A stretch of DNA of 64,000 nucleotides. It comes from Aliivibrio_A sp016764915 (GTDB taxonomy: Bacteria; Pseudomonadota; Gammaproteobacteria; Enterobacterales; Vibrionaceae). The notes beneath the pieces are model-generated. The model saw only the letters and a list, made by a program, of their open reading frames with translations. It did not search any database and was not told the origin of the DNA. The translations under genes were made by a program, and so were the position numbers. The stretch is from assembly GCA_965224595.1 (NCBI GenBank), contig OZ245058.1, positions 2,852,001-2,916,000 of the forward strand, read 5' to 3'. This document shows positions 43,975 through 62,900 of the stretch, in pieces (position 1 is the first letter of the stretch; each line of letters opens with the position of its first letter).

Positions 43975-44799
43975 ATGGACAGATACGCCGTTTTTGGTAA
44001 CCCGATTAAGCACAGTAAATCCCCCTACATCCATACCCTTTTTGCTCGTCAAACTCAGCAACAGATAGAATATATTGCTATTGAAGCCCCTATTGATGGT
44101 TTCATAGAATCGGTGACTGATTTTTTTGCTAATGAAGGCAGGGGTTGTAACGTTACCGTGCCTTTTAAAGAGCAAGCTTTCCAGTTTGCGGATCAGTTAA
44201 CTGAGCGAGCACAACTTGCTGGAGCGGTAAACACACTGAAGAAGTTAGATGATGGCATTATCTTGGGTGATAACACTGATGGTGAGGGATTAGTCCAAGA
44301 TCTATTGCAGTATCAAACTAACCTCAATGGTGCCAAGGTTCTAATTATAGGTGCTGGTGGCGCTGCGCGTGGTTGTATACTCCCTCTACTTAAACAGCAA
44401 CCAGCAACACTCACTATAACTAACAGAACATTAAGCAGAGCCAGGTTATTAGCTGAGCAATTTAATCAGTATGGTGAGGTAAATGCTTGCTCACTAGAGG
44501 AAGCAAGCTTACAAAGTTATGATGTGATTATTAACTCTACAGCGGCCAGCCTTAATGGTCAGTTACCTGGGGTTGATTCAACCTGTATCTCTACTAAAAC
44601 CATCTGCTATGACATGATGTACGGCAAAGGAATAACCTGTTTTAATCAGTGGGCATTAGACGTCGGCGCATTGAGAGCGTATGACGGTTTAGGGATGTTA
44701 GTGGGTCAAGCAGCAGAGAGCTTTATGTTATGGCGTGGCATTCGACCGGGCGGTAAGCAGGTACTTCGTGAAATGAGAAAGAACCTCGAGGGGTCATGA
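43975..44799 (+). CDS. aroE: Shikimate dehydrogenase AroE
   Basis: 274 residues from ATG 43,975 (MDRYAVFGNPIKHSKSPYIH), with GAGGA before it; a six-residue longer frame is less likely. NADP-dependent reduction of 3-dehydroshikimate in the chorismate pathway. The shikimate-binding SKSP, catalytic lysine in NVTVPFKEQAF, and the dinucleotide loop IIGAGGAARGCIL are intact. The next gene overlaps the stop codon. Confidence 0.96.
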   Translation: MDRYAVFGNPIKHSKSPYIHTLFARQTQQQIEYIAIEAPIDGFIESVTDFFANEGRGCNVTVPFKEQAFQFADQLTERAQLAGAVNTLKKLDDGIILGDNTDGEGLVQDLLQYQTNLNGAKVLIIGAGGAARGCILPLLKQQPATLTITNRTLSRARLLAEQFNQYGEVNACSLEEASLQSYDVIINSTAASLNGQLPGVDSTCISTKTICYDMMYGKGITCFNQWALDVGALRAYDGLGMLVGQAAESFMLWRGIRPGGKQVLREMRKNLEGS

Positions 44800-45056
44800 T
44801 GAATCAACATATTCTATTCCCAGATATTCAACAGTGGATAAATGATGGTGTTAATTTCCCGGTACAGCAATCTGGTCAGTTGATTGAATGCTGGGTAAGC
44901 AAGGAGTGGTTAGAAAAAGAGGCGGGACATACAATAACAAGTAATAAAGAAGGGCTCTCCACATTTGATTCTCTTCGTTTTGATATTGAAGAGATAATAG
45001 AAGAGCGTATAGAGGATGAGTGCTTTACTGAATTAGGACACGTTGAGCTTAAGTAG
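44796..45056 (+). CDS. DUF1488 (YrdB-like) protein
   Basis: 85-86 residues (MNQHILFPDIQQWINDGVNF...), a small acidic protein of the DUF1488 family found after aroE in enterobacteria and vibrios. Overlaps the aroE stop by 4 bases (ATGA). Function unknown. It converges with the gamma-carbonic-anhydrase gene; their 3' ends overlap by 8 bases. Confidence 0.88.
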   Translation: MMNQHILFPDIQQWINDGVNFPVQQSGQLIECWVSKEWLEKEAGHTITSNKEGLSTFDSLRFDIEEIIEERIEDECFTELGHVELK

Positions 45057-45591
45057 TCTCGTTTAAGTAATCATTCTTGTTAGCAACGTAATTATCAGCG
45101 GACTGCTGTAAAAAAGTGGACTCTTTATCAGATAGACGACGAGCTTGTTTTACCGGACTGCCTATATATAAGAAACCACTCTCTAATCGTTTTCCCGGTG
45201 GAACAAGACTGCCAGCTCCAATCATGACGTCATTTTCTACGATCACATCATCAAGAATAATTGAGCCCATACCCACCAATACTCGGTCACCTATATTGCA
45301 ACCATGAAGCATTACTTTATGGCCAATTGTGACATCATTACCTATGATTAGTGGGCTGCCTTCTGGCTTCTCTCTATTTTTATGAGTGACATGAAGTACG
45401 GAGCCGTCTTGTACGTTGGTTCTATTGCCGATAATGATATGGTTTACATCGCCTCGAGCGGCGACTAAAGGCCAGATGCTTGAGTCATTGCCAATAGTTA
45501 TCTCACCATACAATACGGAAGAGCTATCTATATATACATTTTTGCCAATAGTCGGTGTTATTCCGCGGTAGCTGCGCAGTGGTTGGCTCAT
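45049..45591 (-). CDS. yrdA: Gamma-carbonic-anhydrase-family protein (YrdA)
   Basis: About 180 residues from ATG 45,591 (MSQPLRSYRGITPTIGKNVY); four more residues are possible. A left-handed beta-helix of hexapeptide repeats (IIIGNRTNVQDGSVLHVTHK, then VTIGHKVMLHGCNIGDRVLV) with metal-binding histidines of the gamma-class carbonic anhydrases. Activity of these YrdA/PaaY proteins is uncertain. Located between aroE and the rRNA operon. Confidence 0.93.
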   Translation of the reverse strand: MSQPLRSYRGITPTIGKNVYIDSSSVLYGEITIGNDSSIWPLVAARGDVNHIIIGNRTNVQDGSVLHVTHKNREKPEGSPLIIGNDVTIGHKVMLHGCNIGDRVLVGMGSIILDDVIVENDVMIGAGSLVPPGKRLESGFLYIGSPVKQARRLSDKESTFLQQSADNYVANKNDYLNETT

Positions 45592-45711
45592 TTGAATCTC
45601 CATAAGTTTACTCGTTGTTATAGATTATGATGAAAAAGAGAACATAAAAAGGCGTGATTGTATAATAAAACAACGGTTGGATTGATTTGTTTAAAATATT
45701 CATAAAAAGAC

Positions 45712-45739
45712 TTGTCAATGTGATCGAACTCTCTATAAT
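45712..45739 (+). promoter_or_regulatory. rRNA operon 1 promoter P1
   Basis: TTGTCA and TATAAT separated by 16 bases, with a GC-rich discriminator (GCGACC) and an A/T-rich upstream region, as for growth-rate-controlled rrn P1 promoters. Confidence 0.75.
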
Positions 45740-45848
45740 GCGACCTCACTGACACGGAGCGGCTTCTTCTTTTAGAAACCAAGAGCCATAAGGGTTCTAG
45801 CTTAGTCAGTCGGACAACAAGCCACGAGAAATAAGTTTAAAAAAGTGT

Positions 45849-45876
45849 TTGACACGAGAGCTTAAATCGCTAAAAT
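45849..45876 (+). promoter_or_regulatory. rRNA operon 1 promoter P2
   Basis: TTGACA, a 16-base gap, TAAAAT; located ~115 bp downstream of P1, the usual P2 position. Confidence 0.7.
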
Positions 45877-45924
45877 GGCCGTCCACTTAAACGAGTTAAC
45901 CGAAAGGTTTGAACGTTTAAGAAT

Positions 45925-45936
45925 TGCTCTTTAACA
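45925..45936 (+). promoter_or_regulatory. BoxA antitermination site, operon 1 leader
   Basis: TGCTCTTTAACA matches the rrn boxA consensus; it occurs again in the spacer of each operon. Confidence 0.85.
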
Positions 45937-46132
45937 ATTTGACCATGCAATTTGTGTGGGCACTCATGAATAGATTATCACAAAATAATCTCAATGAACT
46001 GAGTGGCCTTAATCAATAAGTTTCGACTTGTTGACACAGTCAAATCGTTTTAACGAAAGTTAAAACAAAATCAGTAATAATCATTGAGCGTTGTTATCTC
46101 TTTTAGCAAGAGATGCAACAATGAAAAAACTT

Positions 46133-47673
<1,541 letters not shown>

Positions 47674-47765
47674 ACGATAGATACATTTGTTCGTAAGTGT
47701 CCACACACATTGCATGGTTGAAAAGTAAAAGAGTGCTTAAGGCTAACCTCTTAAGCATGCCCTGT

Positions 47766-47841
47766 GTCCCGTTCGTCTAGAGGCCTAGGACACCGCCCTT
47801 TCACGGCGGTAACAGGGGTTCGACTCCCCTACGGGATACCA
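47766..47841 (+). tRNA. tRNA-Glu (TTC)
   Basis: 76 bases with cloverleaf pairing, anticodon TTC in CCCTTTCACGG, and encoded CCA. It sits in the 16S-23S spacer and is nearly identical to E. coli tRNA-Glu. Confidence 0.98.
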
Positions 47842-47903
47842 CTTCTAAGAACATTTTTATAGTGTCTTTAAAAGTGGTTTATTCTCCATGAGAATAACGC
47901 ACA

Positions 47904-47915
47904 CGCTCTTTAACA
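47904..47915 (+). promoter_or_regulatory. BoxA in the 16S-23S spacer, operon 1
   Basis: CGCTCTTTAACA, followed by the sequence shared with operon 2. Confidence 0.75.
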
Positions 47916-48132
47916 ATTTGGAAAGCTGACTAGTAATCAATCAGCGTTATACGTAACGCTGAATGAAAACTAAATTTTAAAAGTTCTCAATATAAAACAA
48001 CACATTTAAGTGTCTTGTATGTTGAGTACATCATTGATGTACTCTTCAATCTATTTGAGTCCGGCGAAAAAAACCAAGAACATATTTTGTTCGACTTGGT
48101 TGTTTGCCATACGAAACCCTTTGGGGTTGTAT

Positions 48133-51024
<2,892 letters not shown>

Positions 51025-51135
51025 ACAACACCCAAGTGGTTTTGTTCGGATTCAGATAGATGAGCGCTTAAGTGTGTGTTTAGAGAACTTTAAAATTTAG
51101 TCGATTACTAAGAAACTTTCCGAATTGTAAGAATT

Positions 51136-51255
51136 TGCTTGGCGACCTTAGCGCTGTGGACCCACCTGATTCCTTGCCGAACTCAGAAGTGAAACGCAGT
51201 AGCGCCGATGGTAGTGTGGGGTCTCCCCATGTGAGAGTAGGACATCGCCAGGCTT
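51136..51255 (+). rRNA. rrf: 5S ribosomal RNA, operon 1
   Basis: 120 bases from TGCTTGGCGACC to GCCAGGCTT, with complementary ends. Confidence 0.96.
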
Positions 51256-51268
51256 TAAATTTATAATG

Positions 51269-51292
51269 GCCCGAACAGACGTTCGGGCTTTT
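51269..51292 (+). terminator. Terminator of rRNA operon 1
   Basis: GCCCGAAC-AGAC-GTTCGGGC followed by TTTT. Confidence 0.9.
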
Positions 51293-51357
51293 ATTCGCTC
51301 AAAAATGAGCGCAGTCAATATAGCGTTTTGTATTATGAATTTAATCAAAATTTTATC

Positions 51358-51385
51358 TTGACTGACACAAGGAATAGCGTATTAT
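51358..51385 (+). promoter_or_regulatory. rRNA operon 2 promoter
   Basis: TTGACT, a 16-base gap, TATTAT, then ACGCCTCC. Only one promoter is obvious here, against two in operon 1. Confidence 0.75.
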
Positions 51386-51432
51386 ACGCCTCCTGACTTA
51401 CTGAAGCAGCAATGCTAACGTATTGAAGTCAA

Positions 51433-51444
51433 AGCTCTTTAACA
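51433..51444 (+). promoter_or_regulatory. BoxA antitermination site, operon 2 leader
   Basis: AGCTCTTTAACA; from here on the leader is almost identical to that of operon 1. Confidence 0.8.
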
Positions 51445-51640
51445 ATTTGACCATGCAATTTGTGTGGGCACTCATGAGTAGATTATCACAAAATAATCTC
51501 AATGAACTGAGTGGCCTTAATCAATAAGTTTCGACTTGTTGACACAGTCAAATCGTTTTAACGAAAGTTAAAACAAAATCAGTAATAATCATTGAGCGTT
51601 GTTATCTCTTTTAGCAAGAGATGCAACAATGAAAAAACTT

Positions 51641-53181
<1,541 letters not shown>

Positions 53182-53522
53182 ACGATAGATACATTTGTTC
53201 GTAAGTGTCCACACACATTGCATGGTTAGATAAGTTAAACAAAACAGAGCTTTAATTAATGACTTCGGTTATTGATTAAAGCTTTTGCTTTAATGCTCTT
53301 TAACAATTTGGAAAGCTGACTAGTAATCAATCAGCGTTATACGTAACGCTGAATGAAAACTAAATTTTAAAAGTTCTCAATATAAAACAACACATTTAAG
53401 TGTCTTGTATGTTGAGTACATCATTGATGTACTCTTCAATCTATTTGAGTCCGGCGAAAAAAACCAAGAACATATTTTGTTCGACTTGGTTGTTTGCCAT
53501 ACGAAACCCTTTGGGGTTGTAT
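53182..53522 (+). other. 16S-23S spacer of operon 2, without tRNA
   Basis: The spacer starts as in operon 1 and then diverges at about 53,227. The tRNA-Glu block is replaced by a short stretch with a hairpin (CTTTAATTAATGAC and TTATTGATTAAAG). It rejoins the operon 1 sequence at boxA (53,294-53,305). It is 118 bp shorter. Confidence 0.9.
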
Positions 53523-56414
<2,892 letters not shown>

Positions 56415-56523
56415 ACAACACCCAAGTGGTTTTGTTCGGATTCAGATAGATGAGCGCTTAAGTGTGTGTTTTAGAACTTTAAAATTTAGTCGATTGCTAA
56501 GAACTTTCCGAATTGTAAGAATT

Positions 56524-56643
56524 TGCTTGGCGACCTTAGCGCTGTGGACCCACCTGACTCCTTGCCGAACTCAGAAGTGAAACGCAGTAGCGCCGATGGT
56601 AGTGTGGGGTCTCCCCATGTGAGAGTAGGACATCGCCAGGCTT
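56524..56643 (+). rRNA. rrf: 5S ribosomal RNA, operon 2, first copy
   Basis: 120 bases. It has CACCTGACTCC where the other two copies have CACCTGATTCC. Confidence 0.96.
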
Positions 56644-56729
56644 CCAATTAGTTTTCTTCTTTTTAAGAAAAAGATGAAGGCAAAAAGTGTCAAAAAGTCT
56701 GAACTTAGGTTCAGATTTTCTCTGTATTC

Positions 56730-56806
56730 GCTGATATAGCTCAGCCCGGTAGAGCGCACCCTTGGTAAGGGTGAGGCCCCCAGTTCGAGTCTGGGTATCA
56801 GCACCA
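56730..56806 (+). tRNA. tRNA-Thr (GGT)
   Basis: 77 bases, anticodon GGT in CCCTTGGTAAGGG, encoded CCA. It lies between two 5S genes, like thrV in E. coli rrnD. Confidence 0.97.
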
Positions 56807-56818
56807 GTTTAAAGATTT

Positions 56819-56938
56819 TGCTTAGTGACCTTAGCGCTGTGGACCCACCTGATTCCTTGCCGAACTCAGAAGTGAAACGCAGTAGCGCCGATGGTAGTGT
56901 GGGGTCTCCCCATGTGAGAGTAGGACATTACTAGGCTT
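56819..56938 (+). rRNA. rrf: 5S ribosomal RNA, operon 2, second copy
   Basis: 120 bases. The terminal helix carries paired changes: TGCTTAGTGACC at the 5' end and ATTACTAGGC at the 3' end, against GGCGACC and ATCGCCAGGC in the others. The helix is kept, so it should fold normally. Confidence 0.95.
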
Positions 56939-56948
56939 TAATTTAGTC

Positions 56949-56978
56949 AAAAAGGCCACCTTAATAGGTGGCCTTTTT
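56949..56978. terminator. Terminator of rRNA operon 2
   Basis: AAAAAGGCCACC-TTAATA-GGTGGCCTTTTT, symmetrical; it also serves the convergent ilvY. Confidence 0.9.
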
Positions 56979-56993
56979 GCGTTTTGAGGAAAA

Positions 56994-57869
56994 TTAACTT
57001 TCTACAAGGTTCCAGAATGCATTAACTAATGGATTTTGTAGTTGTGACTGTTTACAGCACACCCCGAGATCAAACCCTTTTATATTGATAGCCTCTACTC
57101 GAGTTACTTTATCTTTAACCGGACTGTTACTGATCACCACATCTGGTGCAATGCCGACCCCACAGCCTAGCGCAACCATACTGACAATCGCTTCATGTCC
57201 TGATACCTGAGCATAAATGGTTGGTTTTATTTTCCGGTTCTTAAACCAGCTGTTTACCCGTTCTCTTGCTGTACCTTCTTCAGGAACGATAAATGGTACC
57301 GTATCCCAATTGACGGGATTTTCCTGTAGTTCATTAGCAAAGTTACTAATACCTTTTGGAATAATAATAGATAAAGGAATATGGCCAATGGTTTTGAATG
57401 AAAGTTTTTTGGGTAACACATTCGGTTTGGCAGAAATAGCAATGTCCGCACCATCTTGCAGTATCATGCCAATAGCTTGCGCTGGATCGCCTGTAGAGAG
57501 CTTTATCTCGATTTGTGGATAATGTATACGGAAATTACTTAACAGCTCTGGAAGGTGGCTGTAGCTTGCTGTAACTGAACAAAAAATATGAAGTTCACCA
57601 GTAAGTAACTTGTCCTCAGTAGAAAGGCTGGTTTTTAGACGATGCCACTCTGATAGAAGATGAATTGCGACGGGTAGCAATTTTTTACCTGCATCGGTTA
57701 GCTCGACACTTCGGTTATCCCTAACAAACAGCGCTTGCCCAATATCCACTTCCAGTTTCTGAACTTGGCGACTCAATGCAGAAGGGCTAATATGCATAGC
57801 TATTGCCGTTTTGCTGAAGCTTTTACTTTCACAAATGTGAATAAATATGTGCAGTAATTTTTGGTTCAT
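56994..57869 (-). CDS. ilvY: LysR-type activator IlvY
   Basis: A 291-residue LysR regulator. The N-terminal winged helix-turn-helix (SFSKTAIAMHISPSALSRQV) is followed by an effector domain. It is divergent from ilvC with 142 bp between the start codons, the fixed ilvYC arrangement. IlvY binds tandem operators in that gap and activates ilvC in response to acetolactate or acetohydroxybutyrate. Length is normal (E. coli 297). Confidence 0.95.
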   Translation of the reverse strand: MNQKLLHIFIHICESKSFSKTAIAMHISPSALSRQVQKLEVDIGQALFVRDNRSVELTDAGKKLLPVAIHLLSEWHRLKTSLSTEDKLLTGELHIFCSVTASYSHLPELLSNFRIHYPQIEIKLSTGDPAQAIGMILQDGADIAISAKPNVLPKKLSFKTIGHIPLSIIIPKGISNFANELQENPVNWDTVPFIVPEEGTARERVNSWFKNRKIKPTIYAQVSGHEAIVSMVALGCGVGIAPDVVISNSPVKDKVTRVEAINIKGFDLGVCCKQSQLQNPLVNAFWNLVES

Positions 57870-57888
57870 AGTGATCTTAATTGGATGC

Positions 57889-57903
57889 TTGCATTTTTTG
57901 CAA
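57889..57903. promoter_or_regulatory. Candidate IlvY operator
   Basis: TTGCA-TTTTT-TGCAA, a perfect 5-bp inverted pair with LysR-type spacing, 20 bp before the ilvY start in the ilvY-ilvC gap. A weaker related GCAAC-ATGAA-GTTGT lies at about 57,900-57,914. Confidence 0.55.
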
Positions 57904-58011
57904 CATGAAGTTGTGAATATAGCACTTTCAGCAACTGACTGTCTCTATTAGTATCAACTCATCGATACAAATCGTATCTACTAAATGGAATAAATTTACG
58001 GAGTTCTACCT

Positions 58012-59499
58012 ATGTCAAATAATTACTTTAATACTTTAAATTTGCGTGAGCAGTTAGACCAGCTTGGTCGTTGTCGTTTTATGGACCGCTCTGAGTTTGC
58101 TTCTGAAGCTGACTACCTAAAAGGTAAAAAAGTAGTAATTGTCGGCTGTGGCGCTCAAGGATTAAACCAAGGCTTGAACATGCGTGATTCAGGTTTGGAC
58201 GTCTCTTATACTTTGCGTCAAGCTGCCATTGATGAAAAGCGTCAATCATTTAAAAATGCAAACGAAAACGGTTTTGTCGTAGGCAGTTATGAAGAACTTA
58301 TTCCACATGCTGACTTAGTTGTTAATCTTACTCCTGATAAGCAGCATACAGACGTAATTCAAACTATTATGCCTTTAATGAAACAAGGCGCAACATTGGG
58401 TTACTCTCACGGTTTCAATGTTGTTGAAGAAGGCATGCAGATTCGCAAAGATTTAACGGTTGTTATGGTTGCCCCTAAGTGTCCTGGTACTGAAGTGCGT
58501 GAAGAGTACAAGCGTGGCTTTGGTGTTCCGACCCTTATCGCGGTTCACCCTGAAAATGATCCACAAGGTGATGGACTTGAAATTGCTAAAGCTTGGGCTG
58601 CAGGAACCGGTGGACATCGTGCAGGCGTTCTTGAATCATCATTTGTTGCTGAAGTTAAGTCTGACCTTATGGGTGAGCAAACCATCCTTTGTGGAATGCT
58701 ACAAGCGGGCTCTATCGTATGTTACGAAAAAATGATTGCTGATGGTATTGATGCTGGTTACGCAGGAAAACTTCTTCAGAATGGTTGGGAAACAGTAACA
58801 GAAGCGCTGAAGTTTGGTGGTGTAACTCATATGATGGATCGGCTATCAAATCCGGCTAAAGTGAAAGCTTTTGACCTTTCTGAAGAGCTTAAGGATTTAA
58901 TGCGTCCACTATATAATAAACATATGGATGATATTATCTCTGGTGCTTTCTCTTCAGGTATGATTGCTGATTGGGCTGCGGATGATAAAAACCTTCTAGG
59001 TTGGCGTGAAGAGACAGGCGAAACTCAGTTTGAACAACATCCAGTAAGTGATGTCGAAATTTCAGAGCAAGAGTACTTTGATAACGGTATTTTAATGGTT
59101 GCTATGGTTCGTGCTGGTGTTGAATTAGCATTTGAAGCTATGACGGCTTCTGGCATCATCGATGAGTCGGCTTACTACGAATCACTGCATGAGCTTCCAC
59201 TGATTGCCAATACAGTGGCTCGTAAGCGCCTTTACGAAATGAATGTTGTTATCTCAGACACCGCTGAATATGGTAACTATCTGTTTGCAAACGTAGCAAC
59301 ACCACTTCTTCGTGAAAAGTTTATGCCTAATGTAAAAACTGATGTGATTGGCCGCGGCCTTGCTGACCAAGGTAATGCTGCAGATAACGCAAAACTTATC
59401 GCTGTTAACGAAGCATTACGCAATCACCCAGTAGAAAAAATTGGTGCTGAGCTTCGTGGTTACATGACAGACATGAAAACAATCGCGGTAGGCGGTTAA
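58012..59499 (+). CDS. ilvC: Ketol-acid reductoisomerase IlvC (class II)
   Basis: A 495-residue NADPH- and Mg-dependent enzyme, second common step of valine and isoleucine synthesis. The long class II form with a duplicated knotted domain: NADP loop VVIVGCGAQGLNQGLNMRDS; KCPGTEVREEYKRGFGVPTL; and metal ligands in the DLMGEQTILCGM region. The frame is complete and a ribosome site (GGAG) precedes the ATG. Regulated by the divergent ilvY. Confidence 0.97.
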   Translation: MSNNYFNTLNLREQLDQLGRCRFMDRSEFASEADYLKGKKVVIVGCGAQGLNQGLNMRDSGLDVSYTLRQAAIDEKRQSFKNANENGFVVGSYEELIPHADLVVNLTPDKQHTDVIQTIMPLMKQGATLGYSHGFNVVEEGMQIRKDLTVVMVAPKCPGTEVREEYKRGFGVPTLIAVHPENDPQGDGLEIAKAWAAGTGGHRAGVLESSFVAEVKSDLMGEQTILCGMLQAGSIVCYEKMIADGIDAGYAGKLLQNGWETVTEALKFGGVTHMMDRLSNPAKVKAFDLSEELKDLMRPLYNKHMDDIISGAFSSGMIADWAADDKNLLGWREETGETQFEQHPVSDVEISEQEYFDNGILMVAMVRAGVELAFEAMTASGIIDESAYYESLHELPLIANTVARKRLYEMNVVISDTAEYGNYLFANVATPLLREKFMPNVKTDVIGRGLADQGNAADNAKLIAVNEALRNHPVEKIGAELRGYMTDMKTIAVGG

Positions 59500-59522
59500 T
59501 CTTTTTATGCACTAAATAGACA

Positions 59523-59549
59523 AAGCCCAGCGGCGATGCTGGGCTTTTT
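59523..59549 (+). terminator. Terminator after ilvC
   Basis: AAGCCCAGC-GGCGAT-GCTGGGCTTTTT. Confidence 0.9.
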
Positions 59550-59575
59550 AGTATAAACAGAAAGACGACGGAAAA

Positions 59576-59821
59576 CTAAGAGAGCTTCTCTTCTATTTCA
59601 GCCAGTTTTTTTTCCATCTCAGTGAGCTTTTGACGGGTTCGTAATAGCACTTGTGTCTGCACATCAAACTCCTCACGACTGACCACATCAAGTTTGCCTA
59701 ACTGACCTTGAATAACCTGTTTTACTTTCTGCTCAACGTCCGCGCCAAGCTCTTTGACTGGTTTTGGCATAGATTCGTGTATCTGCTTTGCCATCTGTTC
59801 TAATTTTTTCGGATCAAACAT
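59576..59821 (-). CDS. ubiK: Ubiquinone biosynthesis accessory factor UbiK
   Basis: An 81-residue protein (MFDPKKLEQMAKQIHESMPK) of the YqiC/BMFP family, with an amphipathic N-terminus and a C-terminal coiled coil (LRTRQKLTEMEKKLAEIEEK) that trimerises. It binds UbiJ and supports aerobic ubiquinone synthesis. Single gene, convergent with ilvC. Confidence 0.93.
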   Translation of the reverse strand: MFDPKKLEQMAKQIHESMPKPVKELGADVEQKVKQVIQGQLGKLDVVSREEFDVQTQVLLRTRQKLTEMEKKLAEIEEKLS

Positions 59822-59861
59822 TTCTCACTCCTTATCAATTCTATGGCTCTATTTAACAATA

Positions 59862-59885
59862 AAAAAGCTGCCGAAGCAGCTTTTT
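59862..59885. terminator. Terminator after the RND permease gene
   Basis: AAAAAGCTGC-CGAA-GCAGCTTTTT, between the vexB-like gene and ubiK; on the minus strand it lies ~20 bases after the permease stop. Confidence 0.85.
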
Positions 59886-59904
59886 ATTTATACAGAGTAA
59901 AAAA

Positions 59905-62900
59905 CTAGTCTGCTCTATTCTCTTTCATGGCTAATCTAGCTTCATCTACACGAGCCAACTTTTCGAGATCTTTGTCTTCAACAAAAACCGGCAATGGTTT
60001 ATGTATACTGGCTAAGTAGCTATAGATCACTGGCAGTACAAATAGTGTAAACACCGTACCAATGGCAAGACCGGAGACGATAACGACACCGATACTAAAG
60101 CGCTGAGCTGCGCCTGCGCCAGTGGCGTACATTAGAGGAATCAAGCCTGCAATCATCGCCGCAGTTGTCATCAAAATTGGACGAAGACGAACTTTAGCAG
60201 CTTCGGTTACTGCAGCAATACGGTCTTTCTTATGAAGCAATTGTTCCTCTTTAGCCACTTCACAGATCAGGATACCGTGTTTGGTGATTAAACCAATTAA
60301 GGTGATCAAACCGACCTGGGAGTAGATATTCATCGTTGCCGCACCCCACGCGAGTGTGATTAAAGCACCACAAATAGCCAGAGGTACAGAGACGAGAATG
60401 ACCAATGGATCTCGTAGTGATTCAAATTGGATAGCCAAAACCAAGTATATGATCGCTAATGCCAACGCAAAGGTCGTGTACAGAGCATTCCCTTCGGTAA
60501 CGTATTGACGAGATTCACCCATAAAGTCATAACTGTAACCATTAGGTAGTTTGTCAACCGCAACGGTATTAAACCAGTTAATGGCGTCACCCATTGCGAC
60601 GGTAGGCGAAGGAACTGCGCCAACGGTCGCTGAGTTTAGCTGATTAAAGTGTGGCAGTGCACGAGGCTCAGCAACAACATCAATCTTAATTAAGCTGCCC
60701 AGAGGAATAGACTCTCCATTAGCGGCGCGAACATAGTAGCCTTTCATTGATTCAGGGTTTAAGCGATATTTTCGCTCTACCTGAGGAATAACTTCATATG
60801 AACGGCCGTTAAGGTCAATACGGTTAACATAACCATCTGACATCATAGTACCTAAGGTAATACCGATATCTTGCATGGTCACGCCGTAAGCACCCGCTTT
60901 GTCTTTGTCAATATTGATCTTCATGGTAGCTGAATCGTAATTCAGGTCTAGATCAGAGTAGACAAACAGTGGGCTAGTTTTCACGCCGGTTAACACATCA
61001 CTGGCTACTTGAAACAAACTTTCAAAGTTATTCGGTGTTGTTATAACAAACTGAATCGGTAATCCAGAACCTGCACCGGGTAATTCAGGCATTTGAAACG
61101 CAGTCACGGACATCTCAGGAATGTCTTTGACTAAGGTAGCAATACGTTTAACGATATCTGCTTGACTGGTTTCACGTTCACTCCATGGAACCATTGACGC
61201 AATACCAAACGCTTGATTTGAATTGGGTACACCAGAGAAAATCTGAGCAAAGGCTATTTCATCTTGGTCAATCAGCATCTGATCAACTTTGTTCATACCC
61301 GCTTGAATGTAGTCAAGGTTAGCGTTCGATGGTGCCGTACCCATCATCATGACAACACCTTTATCTTCTGATGGTGCGAGTTCACTTGGGATGAACTTGA
61401 ACAACAGAGGAAGGCTGGCAAAAACGATGACCGCAAATGCAATAAATACAGGGCGATGTAACATAACCGCACCCAGCATTTTTTCGTATCGATTGGTCAT
61501 ACGATCCAATAAACTATGCACAACGGTTTCAAACTTACTTGGTTTCGCATTCGCTTGTAGCATGACTGAGCACATCATAGGAGAGAGCGTTAATGCAATG
61601 ATACCGGACACAAAAACAGCGCCAGCAAGCGTTAAAGAAAACTCTTTAAATAGAGAGCCGGTAATGCCACCCATCATCGCGATAGGAGCATATACTGCGC
61701 CAAGCGTTAGGGTCATAGCAATAACGGGAACCGCTATTTCACGAGTACCAATGATGGCGGCTCTAAATGGTGACTCACCTAATTTTATATGTCGGTCAAC
61801 GTTTTCTAGTACAACGATGGCATCATCAACAACCAGTCCAATAGCGAGAACCATGGCCAATAGTGTCATTAAGTTCCAAGAGAAACCAAATATCTGCATA
61901 ACCAATGCAACACCGATTAATGATAGCGGAATCGTAATAATTGGGATCAATACTGCTCGCAGCGAACCTAAAAATAGAGTAATCACAATCAAAACAATTA
62001 GTGCAGCTTCTACAATGGTTTTAATCACCTCTTGTATTGACTCATTGATGGCAATCGTTGAGTCATACATGATGTTCATTTTAATGTTATTAGGCATGTT
62101 TCTTTCTAGTTCAGGAAGAATCTCCATAACATCAGCTGCGATATTTATAGGGTTAGCACTTGGTGCGGCGTTGATAGCAGCAACAACTGCCTCTTGACCA
62201 TTTGCACTTGCACGATAAATATCGTGACTCTTCTCAAGGTTTACTTTGGCAATGTTACCTAAACGGATAACTTTACCTTTCTCAGAAGAGACAACTAACT
62301 TTTCTAACTCATCAGTGCTACTTACTTGAGTGTTAGCGCTGCCGTTGTAGAGTACAAATTCCCCGGTTGCTTGTCCGGTTGCAGACTGATAGTTATTGGC
62401 GTTTAGCACACTCATCACATCAGTTGCAGTAAGATCAAATGCCGCCATCTTAGCAGGATCTAACCAAACTCGAAGTGCGTATTTCATGCCACCATAAAGG
62501 TCAACTTTGGATACACCATTAACGGTAAATAACTGCGGATTGATCACTCGCTCAAGATAATCAGTAATCTGACTTGAGGATAACTCATCACTGGTAAAAC
62601 CAATATAGAGCACGGCCGTTGTAGAGCCTGTCGACATTGTAACCGTCGGATCTTCAGACTCTTTTGGCAGCTGTGATCGTACTGAGTTGGTTTTTGCAAG
62701 AATATCCGCCAACGCCGCATTCGGGTCAGTATTTAACTTCATGTTGACTGTGATGGTTGATTTACCAAGCACACTGGCTGAAGTCATATAATCGATATTA
62801 TCTGCTTGAGCAACAGCTTGCTCGAGTGGTTGAGTGATGAAGCCTTGAATTAGGTTAGCACTGGCTCCGTAGTAACTTGTTGTTACGGTTACTACTGTGT

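Noticed and set aside
56819..56938. The third 5S copy as a decayed fragment
   Set aside because: It is full length and its changes are paired within the terminal helix, so it should fold.
61349..62197. A 282-codon open frame on the plus strand
   Set aside because: It is antisense to the conserved permease gene, has no ribosome site and its composition mirrors the real gene.
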